Shown one piece after another: positions 1 to 5,159 of a stretch of DNA of 5,159 nucleotides (position 1 is its first letter; each line of letters starts with the position of its first letter). The position numbers were made by a program, and so were the translations under genes. The stretch lies in the NCBI GenBank assembly GCA_003164255.1, contig PLST01000190.1:1-5159 (forward strand), given 5' to 3'. The notes below the pieces were generated by a model. It did not search any database. It saw nothing but the letters and a program-made list of their open reading frames with translations, and had not been told where the DNA came from. The stretch is from Acidobacteriaceae bacterium. GTDB lineage: Bacteria; Acidobacteriota; Terriglobia; Terriglobales; Acidobacteriaceae.

Positions 1-723
1 CGCCTTATAGAACTTCGGATGGCAGTACTCGGGCTTCCCGTTGTATTTGCAGTCGGGCTCCTTCGTGCCATCCCAGGAGAGGTAATTGACGACGAACAGA
101 TCGAGCAGCCCGTCGTTGTTGATGTCGACCCATGCGGCGGCCACTGACCAGAGCGGTCCATATTGTTTGTCGGGATGAGCGAGGCCTGCCTTTTCAGTCA
201 CGTCGGAAAACGTGCCATCGCCGTTGTTGTGGTAAAGAGTGTTCCGGTAGACACCGGCCACGAAGATGTCGCCGTAGCCGTCGTTGTCGTAGTCGCCGAT
301 GGCCACGCCTACGTCGAACCCCGTTCCCTTGAGGCCGGCTTTTTCTGTAACGTCAGTGAATGTCCCGTCGCCATTGTTATGGAAGAGGCGATTCCAGTAC
401 TTCGGCGAATCCTTCTTGAGGGTGTTGATGTCAGCACCGTTGGTGAAGAAGATATCGGGCCTACCGTCGCGGTCGTAGTCAAACACCGCTACGCCCCCGG
501 CCATGGTCTCGGGAGCATGCCGCTGCGGGCTCTCGCTGCTGTCGAGCGTGAACGCGATGGGGCGCGGCGAAAAATGGATGGGCGACGAGGGGCGTTCCTG
601 GGAAAACGCTCCTGTAAGACCGAGGAGAAAGCCGCTGTACGCGCACGAGCATAAATGAACAAAATTGCGCCGCGTCATCTTCGACGAAGCCGCAGACGCA
701 ATCCTCTCCGAAGCTTTTGACAT
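1..723 (-). CDS. CRTAC1-like FG-GAP/VCBS repeat protein, N-terminal part (3' end outside window)
   Basis: Exported beta-propeller-type protein; 241 residues are visible and the frame is still open at the window edge. Seen: a twin-arginine motif TRRNFV (residues 17-22), a hydrophobic stretch (about 24-40) and a likely cleavage site near 41-42. Three calcium-loop FG-GAP/VCBS motifs follow: DYDRDGRPD (82-90), DYDNDGYGD (144-152) and DINNDGLLD (200-208). The first two loops are each followed by a near-identical segment of the type HNNGDGTF.DVTEKAGL (115-131, 165-181). Cys225 and Cys234 sit in a C-x8-C segment resembling the Cys pair of CRTAC1/ASPIC-UnbV proteins. That family usually runs to 500 or more residues and ends in an ASPIC/UnbV domain, which would lie outside this window. 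Start: ATG at 723 has GGGAGAG 13 bases upstream, which is long. An in-frame TTG at 732 has it 4 bases upstream, and an ATG at 678 would put the RR at residues 3-4. The gene lies 89 bases after the TPR gene and is probably in the same transcript. The ligand is unknown; calcium binding and extracytoplasmic location are inferred from the family. Confidence 0.9.
   Translation of the reverse strand, partial: MSKASERIASAASSKMTRRNFVHLCSCAYSGFLLGLTGAFSQERPSSPIHFSPRPIAFTLDSSESPQRHAPETMAGGVAVFDYDRDGRPDIFFTNGADINTLKKDSPKYWNRLFHNNGDGTFTDVTEKAGLKGTGFDVGVAIGDYDNDGYGDIFVAGVYRNTLYHNNGDGTFSDVTEKAGLAHPDKQYGPLWSVAAAWVDINNDGLLDLFVVNYLSWDGTKEPDCKYNGKPEYCHPKFYKA
181..237 (-). repeat. Internal coding repeat, copy 2 (FG-GAP linker)
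   Basis: Encodes residues 163-181 of the FG-GAP protein, 50 residues after copy 1. It is the same segment with Tyr for Phe and Ser for Thr, and it marks the blade-to-blade period of the predicted propeller. Confidence 0.75.
331..387 (-). repeat. Internal coding repeat, copy 1 (FG-GAP linker)
   Basis: Encodes residues 113-131 of the FG-GAP protein, of the form L-F-HNNGDGTFTDVTEKAGL. It differs from copy 2 at only two residues, while many third codon positions differ. This points to an old duplication held by selection on the protein. Confidence 0.75.
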
Positions 724-736
724 CTGTTGCAAGAAA

Positions 737-743
737 CTCTCCC
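737..743 (-). promoter_or_regulatory. Ribosome binding site for the FG-GAP gene
   Basis: GGGAGAG, identical to the site before the second TPR gene. It is 13 bases from the ATG at 723 but 4 bases from an in-frame TTG at 732. The spacing therefore leaves the start uncertain by three codons. A short CTTGG/CCAAG inverted repeat (743-755) directly abuts it. Confidence 0.5.
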
Positions 744-790
744 TTGGTGGCCAAGCCCAACTTGATTTTTGGTAAATCTTCGGTTTCGCA

Positions 791-807
791 GCCGGAGCTT
801 TTCCGGC
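791..807 (-). other. Small hairpin in the TPR to FG-GAP intergenic gap
   Basis: A 6-bp GC-rich stem (791-796 with 802-807) and a 5-base loop lie just after the TPR stop codon. No T run follows on the minus strand, so it is unlikely to terminate transcription. It may protect or process the message, or be chance in GC-rich DNA. Confidence 0.3.
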
Positions 808-812
808 GGCCT

Positions 813-1979
813 TTATGGCGCAGCTTGATCGTGCGGATTGTCTCCCGCATTCCCAGAGGGGCTCTGCGAGTCGCGGTTACCCAGTTTTTCAATCGCCTGC
901 TTCTCCCGTTCCGCATCTTCTTTTCGCCCCGCAGCGATATAGGCGCGAAGCAAATCCCAGTGCGCCCTGGCGACTGTGGGATCGATGTCGCGCGCGGTTT
1001 CCAGTTCCTTGACACCATCGCCAGCGTTGCCCTTGGCCACGAATGCCTCTCCGGCAAGCATATGAGGCGAGGCGCGTTTGGGGTCCAGCTTGATCGCTTG
1101 CTGGGCAAGAGCCAAAGCATGATCGAAATCGCGCTTGGCGATCAGTTGCTCCGCAAGCCGGACCCGGGCGAGCACATGGGACGGCGAGATTTCCAGCTCG
1201 CGCTCGAACTCGGCCACGCTTTCATTCGGATGCAACTGCACCAGATAGGCACCATAGAGATAATGGACGCCAGGCTCATTCGCGTAGTTTGTCACGAGTT
1301 GCTTGAGTTCCGATTCGGCGTTTTCGTAATGCTGCGTTTGCACATCCAGCACGGCCCGGCCGGCAAGATGGACCAGTTCGACCCGGTCCGGCGGCACCTC
1401 TGAGGGCAAAAGAGGCAAGCGCAGGCCGGCGAGCCCGGCAGGTTCTGTAAGCGCCGGATCTGGCGCGCCGTTCGCGAGCATCCGCTGGAGCATGTCTATG
1501 CTTTCGTCGTACCGCTCGAAGCGTGTGAGCAAGACCACAACGTCAAAGTAGACCGATTGGATTAACTCGTTGCGGTCTCCCATGCCCGCTGCCATGGCGC
1601 GCTCAAAATGATCCAGGGCTCGCGGGTACGCCCGCAATTGGAACTCAGAGATCCCGAGCAGCGCCCACGCTGGACCAGCATCGGGACGAAGCGTCACGAA
1701 TTGCCGTAGTACATCGCGCGCATCAGCATATTGCTGCTTTTCGTACAGCAGCGTGCCGAGAAACCACAAGGCCTGTTCCGAGTCGGGCTGTTCCGTGATA
1801 GCGCGACGGAAAAGCCGGATGGCCTCGTCGTTGCGATTCTCGTCACGCGCCTTTTCGGCTGCCTGGAGCAATTGATCGAAACTCTGCCGGGCCGGCGAGG
1901 AGGGAGTCTGCGCAGCGACGATCAAGGACGGAAAGGCAAATGCGGCGAGAGAAACCGTAAGCAGCGCCTGGCGAATCAA
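813..1979 (-). CDS. Secreted tetratricopeptide repeat protein (second of a tandem pair)
   Basis: 388-residue TPR protein, probably periplasmic. Residues 1-23 look like a Sec signal peptide: R3, then a hydrophobic run, with cleavage likely after VAA. TPR-like helical pairs are visible at about 33-66, 67-100, 102-133, 235-268, 270-302 and 304-336, with a last one near 338-366. The tail (367-388) is polar and looks disordered. Between the two TPR blocks lies a segment around AGLAGLRL (181-188), LPSEVPP (191-197) and LAGRA (205-209). Its counterpart occurs at the same place in the upstream neighbour, and the two proteins align over their whole length, so this is a diverged tandem duplicate. No ATG is available at the start: the codon is TTG (1979-1977). 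It overlaps the TGA of the previous gene by 4 bases and has GGGAGAG (1992-1986) 6 bases upstream, so the pair is likely translationally coupled. TPRs mediate protein-protein contacts; the partner is unknown. No catalytic motif was seen. Confidence 0.93.
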   Translation of the reverse strand: MIRQALLTVSLAAFAFPSLIVAAQTPSSPARQSFDQLLQAAEKARDENRNDEAIRLFRRAITEQPDSEQALWFLGTLLYEKQQYADARDVLRQFVTLRPDAGPAWALLGISEFQLRAYPRALDHFERAMAAGMGDRNELIQSVYFDVVVLLTRFERYDESIDMLQRMLANGAPDPALTEPAGLAGLRLPLLPSEVPPDRVELVHLAGRAVLDVQTQHYENAESELKQLVTNYANEPGVHYLYGAYLVQLHPNESVAEFERELEISPSHVLARVRLAEQLIAKRDFDHALALAQQAIKLDPKRASPHMLAGEAFVAKGNAGDGVKELETARDIDPTVARAHWDLLRAYIAAGRKEDAEREKQAIEKLGNRDSQSPSGNAGDNPHDQAAP

Positions 1980-3127
1980 TGGGCACTCTCCCGGTTGATT
2001 TCGTCGAGTTTCTCTCGCGGCGACTCCATCACCTCTTCCTTATTTTTTAGGGCGAGAAACGCATCCGACTCGGCCTTCGCTTCCTGGGTTCGGCCCAGCT
2101 TGCTGTAGACCATCGCCAGATGAGAGCGAATAAGCGGGTTGCCCGGCGCAAGCTGTTTCGCTTTCTCGAGCTCCGCCGCGGCCGCGTGCAGATCTGCATT
2201 GGCGAGGAAAATGCGCCCAAGCAAGTGATGCGCCTCTGCGTCGTTGGAATCAACAGCGACTGCCCGTTGCGCCAGGGCGCTCGCCTCGGCACGATCGTCC
2301 TTCTCCAAATCGGACCCGGCCAACGCGACCAAAGCAGGCACATGGTCCGGTGAAATCTTCAGTTCCTCCCGGTACTCGCGTTCAGCTTCCGTCCTGTTTC
2401 CTTCAAATCCGTAGAGCGTGCCCCGAAAGTAGTGAATCTCCGGCTGCGTTCCGTAGCGCGATTCCAGCCGTGCAGCGTATTCATCCGCGCGCTCGAAATC
2501 CTTGGGGGACTGCGCCGCATAGAGGGCGGCTTTGCCTGCCAGCCAGATACGCTCGCGTTGTTCGGGAGGGTAGTTTTCCGGAAGATAGCTCATGCGCAAC
2601 GACGCCAGCCCCATCGCCTCAACCAGTTCTGGATTTTCGCCGAGACGCTGCGCCAGCGGAGCGATCAGGTAGAGCGACTCGACGAACCGTCCGTCGCGCG
2701 TGAGCAGAAGTGCAAAATGATACTCGGCAACATCGCGAAGCTCGCGAGTTCCTGCCCAACCCGCGCCGGCCCACGCGCGGAATTGTGCCAGCGCGTCGTT
2801 GTACTTGCCGGTCTCGAAGTTGCAGAGGCCGAGGAAGGCATATGCGGGACCGCGGTGGGAGGTATTGACGAAAAGGTGCTGGAACGCGGCAGTGGCTTCC
2901 GGAAAGCGATCCTGGTCGTAGAGCAGGCTGCCCAGATACCACCATCCGTCTTCCCACGACGGCCGCAGTTTCGTTCCCTCGCGGTACAAGCGAATTGCAT
3001 CCGGCACTCGTTCCTGGGTGCGAGCGGTTTCGGCTTGTTTGGCAATTGTCTCGAAATGGTCTGGAACCGTTGCAGCGGAAGCGGCCAGAGAGAAGCAGAT
3101 TACAAGAACGGAAAATAGAGGCCGCAT
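1976..3127 (-). CDS. Secreted tetratricopeptide repeat protein (first of a tandem pair)
   Basis: 383-residue TPR protein. The ATG at 3127 is chosen because it gives a clean Sec signal peptide: MRPLF, a hydrophobic core and a probable cleavage after ASA at residue 18. The open frame extends upstream to an ATG at 3280, but that would add 51 residues that overlap the receptor gene and the hairpin and would bury the signal peptide. TPR-like helical pairs are seen at about 25-55, 58-90, 94-125, 228-260, 262-294, 296-328 and 330-362, and a charged tail follows. The middle segment with GLASLRM (173-179), LPENYPP (182-188) and LAGKA (196-200) matches the downstream paralogue. The role is inferred as a periplasmic or envelope scaffold; no enzyme motif is visible and the partner is unknown. 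There is no recognisable Shine-Dalgarno: the 12 bases before the ATG are AT-rich and a strong hairpin lies directly upstream. Initiation may therefore depend on coupling or structure. Confidence 0.92.
   Translation of the reverse strand: MRPLFSVLVICFSLAASAATVPDHFETIAKQAETARTQERVPDAIRLYREGTKLRPSWEDGWWYLGSLLYDQDRFPEATAAFQHLFVNTSHRGPAYAFLGLCNFETGKYNDALAQFRAWAGAGWAGTRELRDVAEYHFALLLTRDGRFVESLYLIAPLAQRLGENPELVEAMGLASLRMSYLPENYPPEQRERIWLAGKAALYAAQSPKDFERADEYAARLESRYGTQPEIHYFRGTLYGFEGNRTEAEREYREELKISPDHVPALVALAGSDLEKDDRAEASALAQRAVAVDSNDAEAHHLLGRIFLANADLHAAAAELEKAKQLAPGNPLIRSHLAMVYSKLGRTQEAKAESDAFLALKNKEEVMESPREKLDEINRESAH
1986..1992 (-). promoter_or_regulatory. Ribosome binding site for the second TPR gene (decides a TTG start)
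   Basis: GGGAGAG lies inside the last codons of the first TPR gene, 6 bases before TTG at 1979. It supports TTG as the true start, since no in-frame ATG lies nearby, and implies termination-reinitiation at the TTGA overlap. Confidence 0.7.
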
Positions 3128-3139
3128 AAAACAATCATA

Positions 3140-3168
3140 GCTGGGGCGGCCTGATAGACCGCCCCAGC
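3140..3168 (-). terminator. Strong GC-rich hairpin after the receptor gene, possible intrinsic terminator
   Basis: Arms at 3140-3151 and 3157-3168 form a 12-bp stem, perfect except for one G-U pair near the loop, with a 5-base loop. On the minus strand it starts 14 bases after the receptor stop codon. It is followed by TATGATTGTTTT, which is T-rich but not a clean T run. It could be an intrinsic terminator, a partial attenuator separating receptor from TPR expression, or a 3' stabilising structure. It ends 12 bases before the TPR start codon, so a new promoter downstream of it does not fit. Confidence 0.6.
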
Positions 3169-3182
3169 CAATTGGTTGAGGG

Positions 3183-5159
3183 TTAGAATTCGTACTTGGC
3201 CGAAAGCTCCAGAATGCGATGGCCGAAGTTGGTATCGGCGTAGCCGAAAACATCGCAACTTGGGCCGGGGCAAGCTGCACCGTTCGCGCTCGTGGCGTTG
3301 GACAGGTTATGCGCAGCAGTGGTATCGAAGCTCAGCGTGGTGTTGGGATCTCCTGAATTGAACGACAGCAGGTCGTGGTTTATGAAGTCCTTCGCGGTAA
3401 AGCGGAGCTTCAGAGTCTGGTGCTCGGTAATCGCGAAGCTCTTTTCCGCCGCCAGATCGCTGTTCCAGTACATGGGACCGGTGTAGCCGGGCATACGTGT
3501 ATTGCCAATTCCCGAACCTTGCGTCGGGTAAGCGAAGCAACTGGGGTTGGCAAACTGATGCGCCTTCAATCCCAAGGACGCATTGCAGGTCATGACCGGA
3601 GCTACGGTGACATCCGGCGAACCGACACTATAGACACCGTTCGGGCCGTTCTGGAGGTTGTAGTAATAGTTGCCAGCCGTCGCCGACAACTGCGCGCCGG
3701 ACTGGAGCTGGGTGATTCCGGAGAGCTGGTAGCCGTTGACGACGCCGTTCAGGAAGTGGTTGGCGAGGTGCGTCTGTGGCGTCGAGAAAACGTAAGACGC
3801 GTTGAAGACATTCTTTCTGCTGATGTTGAGGACCGTCCAGTACTCGCTCGCGCCATAGTCCTTGAAGCCGCCCGAGGTTGTCGGGTTTCCCATGTTCTTG
3901 GACCAGGCGTAGTTGAGGCTGATGGTGGACCAAGAGGACGTGTGCGTCAGCTTGGTCTGAAGCGAATCGTACTGGGATCTTGTGTCGCTCTCGTTCGCGG
4001 TGATTCCCTGGTAATAAGGGAAAGGACGGAACAGCTGCTGGCACTGTGCATCGTTGAGGCGCGTGTTTATTTGATTAATGGTGCCCACGACGCCCGTATC
4101 AAGATTCGCACAAGTTGTAGTGACCGAGGCCGCGGTCATGGCTCCGATCGGTACCGCATTTAGATTGACGCCACTTTGGCCCTTGGCAGAGAAGTTCCCG
4201 ACGTACGAGAATTCGGCCATGAGCTTTCCAGGGAACTCCTGATCGACGTTGAGACTGTAGGTAACGGTGTACGGTTGATCCTGGTCCTTCGTGTCCAGCA
4301 CTGTGATGGAACTGTTGGCCATATTGGTCGGGGTGCCAAAAACGACGGAGGGCGCGCAGTTGCCATTTCCGTGACCTAGCGTAGACCCTGACCCCGCCGT
4401 GTAATCAACCCCTCCGGGCTGCTCGGCCGCGCATGAATTGGACGTTGAGCCGGTGCTCTTGAACTGATCGACGTCTTCCCAGGTTGCGGCAGTGCCCGGA
4501 GCACTCCAGCCGACCGACCCCATCGCGGTGTTGGCTGCACTCAAATGGGCGTCCTGCAGGTTGACCGCGTAGCGGTACATTCCCCAGCCTCCACGGACGA
4601 TGGTCTTGCCGTTGCCGTAGACGTCGACAGAGGCGCCGAGGCGAGGCGAGTAATCCAGGAAGCTTTCGGTTGCGCCGGAGAGGGGAGTGCCGGAGTTGAT
4701 GCTGTTCCACGAAACACCCGGGTTCTGGGTGCTGCCAGTTGCCTGGGCGGCATACTGCGTTGGGCTAAAGACAGCGATTCCGAATTGGTCGCCGGCGGTC
4801 GGCGATCCGAAGTGCTCGAAACGCATGCCGTAATCGAGGGTCACGCGACTGGTCAGTTTGTAGTGATCGGTGGCGTAGAAACCGACTGACGTCTGGGCCA
4901 TGTGCGCGACCGGTGGAAGCGCCTGTTCGTAATAGCCCTGGCTGGCGCCCATCAGGATGTCGGCATAGTTGTTTTGCGAGTACGTCCGGCTCCAGAAGCC
5001 GTATCCGAAGACGCCCTGGTACTGGCTCCAGGCGTCCTGCGCGTTGTAGATGTTCTCCCAAATGAAGCCGAATTTCATGGTGTGGGTCCTGAAGACTTTG
5101 GTCAGGTCGGCACCGGTGCTTGGGATACCCTTCTCGGCGTAGAAGACCGGGTGATAGTC
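3183..5159 (-). CDS. TonB-dependent receptor, Oar-like, C-terminal beta-barrel part (5' end outside window)
   Basis: Outer-membrane beta-barrel receptor. 658 residues are visible, and the frame is open from the window edge through to a TAA at 3185-3183. The ATG at 5078 is internal: the 27 upstream codons read on in the same style. Seen, numbering from the first visible residue: FYATDHYKLTSRVTLDYGMRF (94-114), which resembles the typical 'YxQDxWKxTxRLTLNxGxRYE' barrel strand; DYSPRLG..VDVYGNGKTIVRGGWGMY (169-195), a common signature in this group; and repeated alternating strands such as those at 296-324, 450-461 and 475-492. The protein ends in YEF, with the terminal aromatic residue expected of barrels recognised by the BAM machinery. 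Eight cysteines occur in four close pairs (243/268, 350/373, 525/541, 630/635). Acidobacterial members usually exceed 1000 residues and carry an N-terminal carboxypeptidase-regulatory-like domain and a plug. Those would lie upstream of 5159 and cannot be checked here. The substrate is unknown. Confidence 0.93.
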   Translation of the reverse strand, partial: DYHPVFYAEKGIPSTGADLTKVFRTHTMKFGFIWENIYNAQDAWSQYQGVFGYGFWSRTYSQNNYADILMGASQGYYEQALPPVAHMAQTSVGFYATDHYKLTSRVTLDYGMRFEHFGSPTAGDQFGIAVFSPTQYAAQATGSTQNPGVSWNSINSGTPLSGATESFLDYSPRLGASVDVYGNGKTIVRGGWGMYRYAVNLQDAHLSAANTAMGSVGWSAPGTAATWEDVDQFKSTGSTSNSCAAEQPGGVDYTAGSGSTLGHGNGNCAPSVVFGTPTNMANSSITVLDTKDQDQPYTVTYSLNVDQEFPGKLMAEFSYVGNFSAKGQSGVNLNAVPIGAMTAASVTTTCANLDTGVVGTINQINTRLNDAQCQQLFRPFPYYQGITANESDTRSQYDSLQTKLTHTSSWSTISLNYAWSKNMGNPTTSGGFKDYGASEYWTVLNISRKNVFNASYVFSTPQTHLANHFLNGVVNGYQLSGITQLQSGAQLSATAGNYYYNLQNGPNGVYSVGSPDVTVAPVMTCNASLGLKAHQFANPSCFAYPTQGSGIGNTRMPGYTGPMYWNSDLAAEKSFAITEHQTLKLRFTAKDFINHDLLSFNSGDPNTTLSFDTTAAHNLSNATSANGAACPGPSCDVFGYADTNFGHRILELSAKYEF

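Noticed and set aside
163..654. 163-codon plus-strand open frame
   Set aside because: Its Val/Ala-rich runs are the antisense of the Asp/Asn/Gly calcium loops of the FG-GAP protein.
791..807. Intrinsic terminator between the TPR and FG-GAP genes
   Set aside because: The stem is only 6 bp and no T tract follows on the minus strand; listed only as a hairpin.
479..1120. 213-codon minus-strand open frame overlapping the second TPR gene and the FG-GAP gene
   Set aside because: Arg/Pro-rich translation with no family character; it overlaps two well-supported genes in another frame.
717..1403. 228-codon plus-strand open frame
   Set aside because: Antisense to the TPR gene; no recognisable domain or signal, and the opposite strand carries clear TPR coding.
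3102..3138. Twelve-codon upstream ORF (ATG at 3138) overlapping the TPR start
   Set aside because: No ribosome site, and such a short frame is expected by chance; it would matter only if ribosome profiling showed use.
3128..3280. 51-residue N-terminal extension of the first TPR protein to an ATG at 3280
   Set aside because: It would overlap the receptor gene, span the hairpin and bury a clear signal peptide.
3375..4163. 262-codon plus-strand open frame
   Set aside because: Antisense to the receptor barrel; Arg/Val-rich composition typical of a shadow frame in GC-rich DNA.

Overview
The window reads as a fragment of an Acidobacteriota genome. This is inferred from gene content (an Oar-like TonB-dependent receptor beside secreted TPR proteins and a CRTAC1-type FG-GAP protein) and from the moderately high GC. 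No rRNA or marker gene is present to prove it. All supported genes lie on the minus strand, so the window is transcribed from high to low coordinates.

Layout in transcription order: (1) 5159-3183, the C-terminal part of a TonB-dependent outer-membrane receptor; its plug and N-terminal domain lie beyond the window edge. (2) A 55-base gap holding a strong GC-rich hairpin (3140-3168). (3) 3127-1976, a secreted TPR protein of 383 aa. (4) 1979-813, a second secreted TPR protein of 388 aa. It overlaps the previous gene by 4 bases, starts with TTG, and is a diverged paralogue of it. (5) An 89-base gap with a small hairpin. (6) 723-1, the N-terminal 241 aa of a CRTAC1-like FG-GAP/VCBS repeat protein with a twin-arginine-type signal, cut by the window start.

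All four products are predicted to be exported: an outer-membrane barrel, two Sec-signal TPR proteins and a probably Tat-exported calcium-binding beta-propeller. The two TPR genes are almost certainly co-transcribed and translationally coupled. The FG-GAP gene probably belongs to the same transcript. Whether the receptor is in the same operon depends on whether the hairpin terminates. A working hypothesis is an envelope system in which the receptor imports, or presents at the surface, a substrate handled by the TPR and propeller proteins. The substrate cannot be read from the sequence.

There is no gene-free stretch longer than about 90 bases. I saw no RNA genes, mobile elements, CRISPR arrays or plus-strand genes.
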